This document shows positions 1 through 11,000 of a stretch of 64,000 bases of DNA, in pieces. The notes beneath the pieces are model-generated. The model was not told the origin of the DNA and ran no database searches. It worked only from the letters and a program-made list of their open reading frames with translations. The stretch is taken from NCBI GenBank assembly GCA_028274465.1, contig CM051455.1:96666365-96730364 (forward strand), written 5' to 3'. A program made the translations under genes and the position numbers. Positions within the stretch are counted from its first letter, which is position 1; each line of letters opens with the position of its first letter. Source of the stretch: Plantago ovata (lineage: Eukaryota > Streptophyta > Magnoliopsida > Lamiales > Plantaginaceae).

Positions 1-701
1 CCATTGTCAGCCATTGTTCTTTGCTTGTTCGTTAAAAACGGGTATATAGGTAAGGATGAGAATGAAGAATGAAGAAGAAGAAGACCTATCGGCCGCTTTC
101 TTTCTTTCAATTTTAGTGTACAGTGTGATGCGTGTAGAGGAAGAGTGGAGAGAATTGCAGTTTTGGTCCCTTATTTAGTGGTCCCTCATGGATTTGGTCC
201 CAAATGTGTTTATTTGTTCACTTTGGGTCCTTTATAAGCGAAATACATCAGATTATACGAAAGCGTATATGCATTGTTTGGTTCCATAACTTTAATTCAT
301 TATCAATTTGTCTCAATATTTTATAATATTCAAAATTACAAAAGATAAAATTGTAAAAAGTCCTAGATGTTCAAAATTATCCCACACTACCCCCACAGTA
401 CTTTATAAAATTTAAATTTTGGTCCTAACACTGAAAATTCTCAAATTAAAACTCAAACAATAATAATTTAGCTTCCCAAATTCAAATAATTCAAAATATA
501 AGGTATTGCACTTTCATAATAATTCAGAAATAATAATTCAGAACCAAAAATAAAATTAAAAAAAAATAAAAAAAAATAATAATAATAATAATAATAATTA
601 AGAAATATAAAAATAAATTAAAATGACCATTTAAAAACAGCTCACAAGCGACGTGATTATACAGGTGTAATGGTGAAATGGTTTTATAGATTGAAATGGT
701 T
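1..701. other. AT-rich intergenic DNA
   Basis: No gene is supported here. The stretch is AT-rich with short A-runs and a small TAA/AAT microsatellite near 575-600. The only open frames are short and have no recognisable composition. Confidence 0.6.
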
Positions 702-989
702 TATACAAGTGTAGTAGGGGTAAATCGAGGCAAAAAACGTGGAAAATTGCGTTGCACGCCCTATCAGTGCCCTGGATAGATGAAATACTTAAGTTTCACA
801 ATTTATATGAGTCTCACAAGTCATTTGATCTGTATCATCAACACTTACGTGCTTAATTACTATGTATCACCAACACCTGTGTTCCACTATATAAGCCTCA
901 CAGGTCAATTGCTCTCTATACCATCTAGGATTGCATTCTTGTATTGTTATGTTATTATAAAGAATACTTACGTTCTTAATTGATATGCA
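702..989. repeat. Direct repeat, copy A (partner at 2150-2401)
   Basis: The segment beginning TATACAAGTGTAGTAGGGG recurs 1448 bp downstream with only a few substitutions. Copy A keeps 37 bp (941-977) that copy B lacks. The missing piece lies between two TTCTT motifs, as expected from replication slippage. No coding content or element termini are recognised. It may be a fragment of a dispersed repeat or a local duplication. Confidence 0.85.
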
Positions 990-2149
990 TCGACAAGACT
1001 TACGTTATTAGTGTCCCAGTAGCATGAACACTTACATTATAAATTTCTTTGTATCATCATTACGACTGATACTTTGCTTTTTTTAGAATCCTCTACCCTG
1101 TTCCCTCTTTTCTCGAATGCCCGGAGGCACGTGCGTACAACAATATGTGTCTACGCTGATGTTGCTCAGTCAAGTGCAATGTTATATATTGAACCAACAT
1201 TATTTACCCTAAACCCTAAACCCTAAACCCTAAATCCTAAAGTACTAAGTAACAATAATAATATTATTATTAATAGTAACAGTAATAATAATAATGTTAG
1301 AAATTAATGATAATAAATTGATAATAATAACAGTTATAATAAAATTATCAAGGAATATAATTTGAGTTAATTTTAACAAAAAATAAAAGCAAAGGTAATT
1401 AATGACATTGTCACTTAATTCATTGGAAAGTTGTTAAACGATGAATATTTTTATTTATTTATTTATTTTGTGAATTGCTTCAATGATTGATATACTGACC
1501 AAATTTCTCGCACCCTATATATAGTTGCCGATTTCTTGGTAAATTTTTTTTTTGTGGTTGTAAACTTGTAAATGTAGCGGTATTCTAATGATTATAGTAG
1601 CCCTGTTATGAATAGAACTACTTAACATATGAATGTTTGTAGTAATAGAACACAATCAGTATTTAGTACATGAGGTCTAGCAACACGTTTTTTACCATAT
1701 TAATGTGGCCACTACTAACACTCAACTTCTTTGTAAAATATCCCTATTTTTCCGATTTTACAACTACAATGCGAGTTTGTTTTTTTTTTCGTAAATTTTA
1801 CACGAAGCTTGACTTCATAATAATAGTAATAATACGAAATTGTAACAGCAAAATTAAAAAACGTTTTACATCTCCAAATTAAAAGGATTATAAATGTTAG
1901 ACTTGCCAGTATATATCAAATTCTAGAATATCACTTTATTGTGTCATGATCATAAAATATAGTAATTTATATGATTAGTTTATTTAAAAGTACAAAAGGG
2001 AGAAATAATGCAGATGGGTCTAAGCCCATTTTAATCTTACTAAAGTCGATTGAGGATCCAAGTCGAACCGATATCAGTTTATTACTATTATAACTAATTT
2101 ATATAAAATGGAATAATCTGTTTGATGAGCTACTAAAAGAACACTTGGA
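990..2149. other. AT-rich spacer between direct repeats
   Basis: Apart from the telomere-like units this interval holds only simple AT/TAA-rich sequence around 1250-1340 and no supported gene. A short open frame at 1670-1882 has no features of a real protein. Confidence 0.5.
1207..1241. repeat. Short interstitial telomere-like repeat
   Basis: Four exact CCCTAAA units are followed by one TCCTAAA. This is the Arabidopsis-type telomere unit. It is too short to be a telomere remnant of any size and may simply be a telo-box-like motif. Confidence 0.8.
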
Positions 2150-2401
2150 TATACAAGTGTAGTAGGGGTAAATCGAGGCAAAAAACGTGGAAAACTGCAT
2201 TGCACGCCCTATCAGTGCCCTGGATAGATGAAATACTTAAGTTCCACAATTTATATGAGTCTCACAAGTCATTTGATCTGTATCATCAACACTTACGTGC
2301 TTAATTACTATGTATCACCAACACTTGTGTTCCACTATATAAGCCTCACAGGTCAATTGCTCTCTATACCATCCAGGATTACATTCTTAATTGATATGCA
2401 C
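2150..2401. repeat. Direct repeat, copy B
   Basis: Partner of 702-989, same orientation. It is collinear through 2388 and then joins directly to the distal part of copy A (TTCTTAATTGATATGCA), skipping 37 bp. Copy B is therefore the derived or deleted form, or copy A has the insertion. Confidence 0.85.
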
Positions 2402-2557
2402 ACGATCTTGAACAAAAGGGGACAATAAATTCATTGGGCAGGCCCATTATCATTTCATTCAGCACCAAGGTCATACAATGGAGATAATGTTATATCATGG
2501 TTTTGCGATAATTGTTTTTTCGTGTTATGCAATGTATTTTCTATTTATTTATTTACG

Positions 2558-2558
<1 letters not shown>

Positions 2559-2589
<31 letters not shown>
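2559..2589. repeat. Poly-T tract of 31 bases
   Basis: An uninterrupted T run. It could be the reversed poly-A tail of a retroposon, but I could not find a matching target-site duplication or recognisable LINE/SINE body next to it. Confidence 0.7.
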
Positions 2590-2590
<1 letters not shown>

Positions 2591-2971
2591 TAAAAGTTTA
2601 GAAGACGTAACAAAATAAAAGCTCGGACATCAACATGGATCTTATTCTTTAGATTACAACCCTTCAAATATGTAATGGTTATTACTAATCTCAGAAGTCA
2701 CAAAATGAATAAGTGAACAATACGTGTTCTTTACTGCTACCCATACATATATACAATAGCATTTGTATGAACTCTTCAATCGAAGAAGATTAAGAAATGA
2801 AAAGTAAATTTATATCATAAATTACCGACTATGTTGATTGAGGATCTAAGTTGGATCTATGTTACTTTGAAAATACCAAAAAGTAAAATTTTCCACTGGA
2901 CACCCAACCCTAAACCCCAAACACCAAGGGCCATTGAATTTATTTTATAAAATATGGTTGTTAACGAATCG

Positions 2972-3127
2972 AGATGATCGTGAGCAATCGTAAAAAAGAT
3001 CGATCAAAACTTGGATCGTGCTAGACATCACTCAACACAAGGTTGATCACGATCATGATCGACTCATTTTCGATCATGAATCGATCACCTTGAAGAAATG
3101 ATCGAATTTCACAGGCAGCTCGCGATC
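2972..3127. repeat. GATC-rich degenerate repeat
   Basis: About ten GATC tetramers occur in roughly 155 bp, many as CGATC or GATCG and several inside short palindromes such as CGATCATGATCG. The surrounding DNA is AT-rich and lacks this motif. It looks like a degraded satellite-like or dispersed repeat of unknown identity. Confidence 0.5.
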
Positions 3128-3722
3128 AATAATTAATTCAATTTTAGTTTTTTTATTATTATTAATTTGATTATATATATATACTTATCTTAACTGGCTC
3201 GTTAACAGCCCTATTTATAAACTGACACAAAGGGACATTTCTATCATATTGATTGTATGATTAATTAATTAGACCTTTGATGAGCTAATTACTAAATTAA
3301 ATAATTTATAGAGCAATTTATATTATTATATATTTATATAATAAAATAGAACAGTACGGTTATAGAACGTATGGACATAAATTAACTTGGCTCAAGACCA
3401 AACTGTCAAAATTATACTCCAAGTCCAATGGGCCCAAGCTCATTATCATCTCCACTCAATGCTAGGTCCGTCTAACTAGACGTTTAGAATCTTTAGATGA
3501 GTCCCTTAATCAATCAACAAATTTATTACTGAAGTATCATTATTATAATTTATAGTAATAATTTTATAATACTGTATTTAATAATTAAATCCGTTTCAAA
3601 CAAATAATTAAATCGGGACTGTTACTTTAAACCCTAATTCACCTACTACTTTTTCCCTTTCTCGTCTTTGGCTTTCTTTTCGCTCTACCCATTCTATTCA
3701 CTTCAAAAATTCAGAGAGAAAA

Positions 3723-4999
3723 ATGTGGGCGAACCCTAGTCTCGAACCTTTTGAAATTGATAAATTTAAGGAATCCGATCCTCCACTGTCTGGATCACAG
3801 CAGCTTGCTTCAAAATCAGCTCATGGAGCTTCATATTCCGGCGATGGAAATGTTAAAAAATCAAATCCCGGCAAAAACAATGTAGAAGTTCCAGATCCGG
3901 ACAATGACAGCGATGGAAATTCAGGTTTTTAAATGGTGTTTTGTATTTAGTTTTAAACATGCAGTATATCGAAAACTCTAACTTCTGATTCTCTTCTCTA
4001 TTGGTTTTCAGAAAGTGTGAAATTCATTGGTAAGAGAAATAGAGAGAACGTTCAGACATACAACAAACATGGGTTAGTTATTTTATGTTAATTCTTATTA
4101 CAATACTTCGATTTTTACTAAGACATTGTTACTAGTTCATATATGAAATTTACTTGCATTATTAATGATTTATTCTTTATCTGTATCAAACTAGAATGAA
4201 ACTTTGGTAATTGGCCTGTTTAGAAAATCCCTTGGACAGTTGGTGCTTATTTTTACTGTGTATTGAACTAGGATACTACTTTTGCACTTGGTCAGATTTA
4301 ATGATTTACTTGGATACTATAATTAATGAATTAATATTATTAACTTGTGAACGGCCTCTATATGAAATGATGAAATAGGATGTACTGTTTGAATTTAGAT
4401 AACTAGGAGTCTAGGACAGTTAACTAATCATTCTTGAGGGTACTAAGATTGATTATTTTTTTGTTACTACTGACTTCTGAGTTAGGAAATTTACTTGGAC
4501 TGATTCTGTGAAATATAATAGTAAAGATGGCCCTGGAATGCGGGTAACTAGATCCAAAAACCTCACCAAACAAGAGGCCACGGACAAGAGGCCACGCAAC
4601 ACCGATGATGTGGCCGATGAGAATCAAACTTCTCCACCACCAACAAAGAAGAAGGATTATGTTTGTGGAGAGGGGAAATCTGCAACATCTACAGGACGAG
4701 GAAAAGGTCGTCCTCCTAAGAAAAGCGACAAGGGGAAGTCTGAAACATCTACAGGGCGAGGAAGAGGTCGTCCTCCCAAGGCACGTGATACATGTTTTGT
4801 GGTGAAATTGCCGCTAAACGAGCCGGACGAGAAGTCTGTCCCTATCAAGGCGGTGGCTGAAGACATTGGTCAGCCCCAAAAAAACCTCTCCCCTTCGGCT
4901 GATGAAAATATAACAAGCCCAATTGATCTTGGTAAAGGTTCGTGTTCACAATTCTTAAATAAAATAAGTGATTTACGGAAAGCACCTAAGGGGATCTAG
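3723..4999 (+). CDS. Small AT-hook DNA-binding protein (predicted 3-exon model)
   Basis: The proposed exons are 3723-3924, 4012-4072 and 4522-4999, joined in phase to give 246 aa; splice sites were judged by eye. The N-terminus (MWANPSLEPFEIDKFKESD) is polar and low complexity. Exon 3 carries two AT-hooks with the core KGRPPK and RGRGRPPK, each preceded by an ATSTGRG/ETSTGRG-type segment, so they look like an internal duplication of about 25 residues. AT-hooks bind the minor groove of AT-rich DNA, so a nuclear chromatin-associated role is likely by family; the partner and target are unknown. The last acceptor (AATAATAG) has a weak pyrimidine tract, which lowers confidence in the join. The stop lies only about 30 bp from a retrotransposon primer-binding site, so the 3' end may have been replaced or truncated by that insertion. 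It could also be a gene fragment captured by a transposon. Confidence 0.5.
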
Positions 5000-5028
5000 G
5001 TTCAGTGTTGAAGGTTAAAGAACCTCCA

Positions 5029-5040
5029 GCTCTGATACCA
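5029..5040 (-). other. tRNA-iMet primer-binding site of a minus-strand retroelement
   Basis: Read on the minus strand this is TGGTATCAGAGC, the standard primer-binding site complementary to initiator tRNA-Met. It lies two bases from the LTR boundary at 5043, the correct position for a minus-strand element whose 5' LTR is 5043-6554. Little or no internal region survives beyond it. Confidence 0.85.
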
Positions 5041-5042
5041 CT

Positions 5043-6554
5043 TGTTGGTCCCTTTAGACAACAAGTAAAGACTAGAGGGGTGGTGAATAGTCTTTAAAAA
5101 CTTTTTCGTCGTCTAATAACTTTCTCAGCAAGTGCCTTATTACTTTTCAGTAATGGGTTTGCTGGTACTTAACTTTCTCAGCAAGTACTCGTTACTTTCC
5201 AATGACAAGGTTGTTGATACTTAAATACAGAGTGCGGAAGACTTGTACAATAAGTGCTTTTAACGGAAAGACAATTTCAGCAAGTAAAAGATAAATCGAT
5301 AAAAAACAAAGTAACTTGCTGAAAGATAACTGCAAGTAAGTAAATCACACACACTTTTATAGTGGTATCTGAGAGTGGCGTAATCCCTCAACTAATCCAC
5401 TTTGTGCTTTCTAGGACTGAATCCACTAAGATAAGATATGAGGTTCCTTACAAATCCTATCACTAATGATTCTCAGAAATCAAAGCACACCTGCCTTGTT
5501 TCCAAACTAAACTAGAGAACTGTAATCTTGTTCTTCACCAAACTTGGGTCACTTTATCACCAAAACTATGCTTGATTAGTTCCCCCGACAAACACGCCTG
5601 AAAGGTGGTTTTTATCAGTTAGAGAAGTTTGGGATGAGATGATTTGAAAATAACTTTTCAGTTATAACAAGTAATCTAAAGAAACTCAACTTGTAATACT
5701 TCGCAGTAAGCAAGTTTATTGTTTCTGGTGTCAAGACTTGTTCTTGTTTAGAGGAAAGAACACTTAACTAAATTCTTAGCTTTTAGTATTCCACTTCTTC
5801 ACAAGTAGCTTTTGTTTCAAGCTTAAGTCTTGGAACGAATCAATAGGCAGTTTGAGAGTAGAAAAGGATTTGAGTGTATTAATGCACAAGTGAGAGTTTG
5901 ATCACGTTGTTGACACACCCTTCTACTCAGCCTAAAGACCTCTATTTATAGTGTCTAAAGGTGGCCGTTTGAATTTCAAATTCTAAGGCTTGTACCTTAA
6001 GATGTCACTATCGCTTGCCAGAACAGTACTATTAGCAGCGTGCTTCTTTTGTCTCATGTCTTCATGTATTCAGCGTGCTGTAGCATTTAATGCTCTTTGA
6101 AAATTCAAATGTGAACGTTAGAGCCAAAATGCAAAGTACTTCAGCAAGTAGGTCACAAATGTTATCAGCAAGTGGTTAGTCACAGTTTCAGCATACACAA
6201 CCTACTATGTCATATAGATTTTCACTTATGCGTACTGATTTGCTGAGTTTCTCACTTTCTGAGATAACATGTGCCTTTGTAGATACCTTCTCAGAATTCT
6301 TCTAAGTCTTCAGTCTTCGAATCTTCAACTTTCTGAGTGGTTCTAGGTCTTCAATAGATTATTTGTAAATACAACGTACATCATCAGCAAACATAAGAAC
6401 CTAACTATTACCTACACTAAGTCATCATCAAACGTTCCTCTTTTACAATGTCCTTTAAAATTCTAAATTCCTATGGACCTCAAGAGTACTAGTTACTGGA
6501 CTTTACTTAATTTAGCATGGTTAATTGCTCATCAAAATTACAAGTTTCTTAACA
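5043..6554 (-). mobile_element. Sirevirus-like 5' LTR (truncated Ty1/copia element)
   Basis: The sequence starts TGTTGGTCCCTTTAGACAAC and ends TTTCTTAACA, so it has TG...CA termini. It carries the GACTAGAGGGG...GTGAATAGTC motif that I associate with SIRE/Maximus LTRs. It is clearly homologous along its length to the LTR at 35602-37203, in the same orientation. With the primer-binding site on its low-coordinate side it is the 5' LTR of a minus-strand element. No gag, pol or second LTR is present nearby, so the rest was deleted or never assembled here. Confidence 0.85.
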
Positions 6555-7560
6555 AAGTGTGACCCATATGATAGGATCTCATGTATTAAGCACAACACCA
6601 TGTTATGTCAATCATGAAATTCCTAGACGATTTCACTTAGCAATATTAATAGATGATGATCTTTCACCAATTTATGCCTCAATCTCTCGTAGGCTGCCTA
6701 AAGGCCTTAAAAACATGGGCTTTCAAGTCCAAGTTGGAGTAGGAAACTTCGTAACATGGTCATGGGGCGGTACCCAACCATTGAGCCTTCATTTCCATGG
6801 AGTATTGTTTTTTAAATTAGCTCCAAATCCTTTTAACTCATATCTACAAAAATCACCAATTCGAACCATCTACGCCAAAATATACATAAAACAAGTAAAA
6901 TGGGACAAAAATAGCTTTTAAACATAAATATATCAAGTATAAAATCACTTACCTCCCGAGGTTCAGTGAAGGTTTTCGAAGGCCCATATTTTGCGTTTTA
7001 TCTCCAGGGAAATCACAACTCATCATTTCTGGTGTCGTCGGTGGGAACAGACACAAAAAACTTTATAGGTTTTGAGCAAGCAAAGGATGGTTGAAAATCT
7101 GGGTTTTACCAGAGGAAGAGCAAAACCTCAGTCCACCTATGCCGGAAAGCTCTGCATTCTGATTTGCATGACTTTGGCGAAGCTCAAGCAAAGTCGCCCT
7201 TAACCCCTCGGTACCAACAAGCTTCTTCCAAAGACTCGAAATCGCCTCCAATGAAGTCTTAAGCTCCCAAACGAATCAAGTCTTCATGATTAATTTCATG
7301 CTCCAAGCGCCTCCATTTATTGCGGAGGGAAGAAACCTCACTCGAAAGGCAGGACCGAGTAGAACCCTCATCGGCGTCCAGGGTGACCTCCTTACAACTC
7401 CTAATGAGCAAAGGTAAGTGCAGGAAACAATCTAAACTATTGAGTAACTTAGAGGACGAATAAAGAATGAAACCCAAAGGAGGAAGGAACGGATCCAACC
7501 TCATTAGTATCTTTCTCAAGGACAATTAATGTTTTATCCGTCTATTCTACAATGAAACCG
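6555..7560. mobile_element. Degraded retroelement remnant with a Tat-like primer-binding site
   Basis: There is no intact gene. At about 7029-7047 the sequence TGGTGTCGTCGGTGGGAAC resembles primer-binding sites of plant Tat-type Ty3/gypsy elements. It lies just after a possible LTR end (...CTCATCA). Beyond it, the minus strand between 7063 and 7525 has two short open frames (62 and 88 aa) with leucine-rich, coiled-coil-like composition separated by a stop. I cannot assign them to a domain. Boundaries and orientation are uncertain. Confidence 0.4.
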
Positions 7561-8045
7561 GACTCTGTTGGACGCATTTATTTCACGATAATTTAGAATA
7601 TATAATGGTTACAATTTTTTTAGTTAAATAATGAAAAATTTATGGGACTATTAATTAATTTTTTTTGCACTAAATACAATTTTATAATATTATTTGTGAA
7701 TTTATTATTTTCGGTAGATTTTCCTACGTAGTTCAGTTTTTATAAAATAAAGAGTTGAAATATTTTCAATTTTTAATAAATAAATAAAGCAAAAAAAAAA
7801 GAAGAAGAAGAGTCGTACAGAATAAGACAACCTCTGTGTCCACTGTCCTTCCCGAACGACTCTTCCTCTTCTTCTTCTTGGTCTTTCTTGTATTTACAGA
7901 GGGGAAGTAGAAAGAAAACCCAAACCCCTTTTTCCTTTCGCGCCCTTGGCTGAGAAATAAATAAACCTAATTAACCCTTTTTCAGTCTTCAATTCAACAC
8001 ACTTTTCACCGCCTGCAACTTTTCCTCTCTACTTGTACATCTCCA
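7561..8045 (+). promoter_or_regulatory. Probable promoter and 5' leader of the SAE2 gene
   Basis: This is the interval between transposon debris and the SAE2 start codon. A TATA-like TTTTATAAAATAAAG occurs near 7738-7752. CT-rich tracts (TTCCTCTTCTTCTTCTTGG near 7862) lie in the presumed leader, which is common in plant housekeeping promoters. The transcription start cannot be placed from sequence alone. Confidence 0.4.
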
Positions 8046-11000
8046 ATGGCTTCCGACTCTGCGATTAAGGTACTTTCTCTACTTCTACCTGTTCATGCTG
8101 TCTTCAATTCTGCTAAAATTGCTTCCTTTTTTCACTTGTATTGCTTCATTTGCAGGGCGCCAAGGTGCTTATGGTCGGTGCCGGTGGTATTGGCTGCGAG
8201 CTTCTCAAAACCCTAGCGCTCTCTGGGTTCAATGATATTCATATTGTTAGTTCATTTTCTCTTCCTTTTTAGTTGCTTAAACCGATTTATTCTTATTATA
8301 TATATATTTCCCTGGTTGTTTAGGTTTTTAGGCCTTTATTAGGGTTTTCAAAGATTGCATTTTTCTGTTTTCTTTTGTCCCCAATTTTGAGTTATCTCTC
8401 ATGTAAGGGCCAATTTTAGAAGAAAAAAATATGTAGGGGCATAGATGATATGTTATACAATCAGTGTCGATTTTCGAAATACATTTGCTTTATTATTTCT
8501 ATTTCCATTGCTACTTGCTTTTGAAACACTGGTCCACTCCTAAACTTACAATTCATAGCATATAGAGGAAGTTTAGTTAATATCTACTATATGGTTCCTC
8601 TAGATACCTTTGCAAATTTAGTTATGCACTCTAAAAAGCGGACACACATGGATACATTTTAGAGATATTTACTGTAATTTGGAGATGATATGTACTGTAC
8701 TGAAAAATTGGGGGACCCTGAATCATGTTCTTTATGATATTCAATATGTGGTCTTAGTAGTCGTACATATGAGGTTGCAAGGGGATTATTTTTAGGCAAT
8801 ATAAAGCTATGTAATGAGATACTTATTTGTTACTGGAGTATGTATGGACTTTATTGGTATTGAGGAACTTTGGTGATGTGGTGGTGAGGATTTGGTAGTT
8901 GTCTACTTGAGTTAAGTGGAGATTGATGAATGTGTTTCTGTGCTGGTGGTGACGTGGCACTGAGAGTGGACGGGTGCAAGGAGTTACAACTCTTGTGATC
9001 AGGCGTTGTTGCTGGAGTGCCGGGAAGAGTCAAGATGGAAGTTTGGTCACTTTCTTAGAAGATGTACCAACTTATCTCACGAATGAATCGTGGTCCATGT
9101 TTTTTCTTGTAGCATACATCTTTTCAACATTGCTTAATATGCCTTAATTGCCGTATCCTAGGCCATTTGCAAATCTTAACTGTAAGTGGTGTCTGCAACA
9201 GCTTAACTTATCCAGCTTATCACTTATTTTAACCTATTTTAACCAGAAGCAGCTTTTTGAGTGTTTGCAACAGCTTATAAGCTGCTTAATTCTCTTAAAT
9301 TAAGCTGGATAAGTTGAAGTTGGAGAAGCTGGGGTTGTACCTCCTTCAGCCGCTTCTATTTAAATTAAGCTGGATTTTAGTTGTTTTTTTCCAAAAAGTT
9401 AGGTTTCTAAACACTACTCCTTGCAAACACAGATCAAATTCTCTAATAAGCCAACTTTACCAGCTTCTACATAAATTAAGCCACTTATTTTAAGTTGAAG
9501 CTATTGCAAAACCCCCTAAGTAGTGTCTTGAAGGATAGTTGCATGCTTCTTTTTCCTCGTGCATATTATTCAGATGATTCTTTTTTTCTTCCCCGATATT
9601 AAATTGGTTCTTTCATTGATAGTGGAATACTGTTTGAGATGTTAGGTCAATGTTTGTTTAGCTCATTACTTATGGTTTGTGTTCTGTGCTAACTGTAAGG
9701 ATGATTAAGTAAATACTTTGTCATTCAATTGCAGATCGATTTGGATACAATTGAAGTTAGCAATCTGAATAGACAGTTTCTGTTCCGTCAATCACATGTT
9801 GGAATGTCCAAGGCCAAAGTGAGTTGGGACAATTTCTTATCTGCTCTAGGTGCAGCCTGATTTCCTTCATAATTCATGTTATTAATAATTTACTATTTCC
9901 TAATGATGAACCAGGTTGCCCGTGATGCTGTATTGAAATTCAGGCCAAACATCAGCATTACACCATACCATGCAAATGTTAAGGATCCTGATTTCAATGT
10001 TGATTTCTTCAAGCAATTCAATGTTGTTCTGAATGGGCTTGATAATCTAGATGCCAGACGACATGTGAACCGCCTGTGCTTGGCAGCCGAGGTACCTTTG
10101 GTTGAAAGTGGGACCACTGGGTTCCTGGGGCAGGTAGTGATGAATAGTTACCGTGTTATCTCTCTGTACTTTTGAGTTTATAAGATATAGAGGATCCTTC
10201 TGTAAATAATTTTTTCCCAATATGTTTTTCTTGTTGCATTGCAGGTTACTGTTCATGTGAAGGGCAAAACTGAATGTTATGAATGCCAACCTAAGCCAGC
10301 TCCAAAGACATACCCTGTCTGTACTATCACAAGTACCCCATCGAAGGTCTCAACTCATCTAATTCTTTTTGTACTGAATTGATATTGGGATAGACATCAT
10401 CCATGATAATTTCTTATGTTGAGTGATAAAATAATTGTTCTCTGCTACTAAAAGTGGCGCATTTAAGTATGCAGTGTTTGTGAGTAGTATTTATTTTTGA
10501 CAATGGAGTTATTTCTATCAACTTGTTGGTGGTTGGCCCTTATAAGTTTTTGTTGGTTTGATATACAAAGTATAACTTCTTGGGGCTGTAGTGCCTTTTT
10601 ACTGTTAGATACTTATTGGCAACATTAAATTTTCAGGATCAGCAATTATTGCTCATCATTTCATTCAGATTAATTACTGATTAATTGTGTTTATTCAAAT
10701 ATAGAACCACTAATCTTTATCTGTTTTCTTGATGCTGCAGTTTGTTCACTGTATTGTATGGGCAAAGGACCTTCTGTTTGCGAAATTATTTGGTGACAAG
10801 AACCAGGAAAATGATTTAAATGTGCGTTCTGGTGATGCCTCCAGCTCATCCTCAAAAATAGATGATGTTTTTGAACGCAAAATAGATGAAGATGTGGACC
10901 AGTATGGAAAGAGAATATACGACCATGTTTTTGGATATAACATCGAGTTAGCTCTGTCAAATGAAGAAACATGGAAACACCGCAACAGGCCCAGACCTGT

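Noticed and set aside
6559..6921. 120-aa plus-strand ORF beginning with GTG
   Set aside because: No recognised motif, starts at the LTR boundary, and surrounded by retroelement debris; treated as chance.
8851..9033. 60-aa minus-strand ORF in SAE2 intron 2
   Set aside because: Short, intronic, with no conserved features or splice support.
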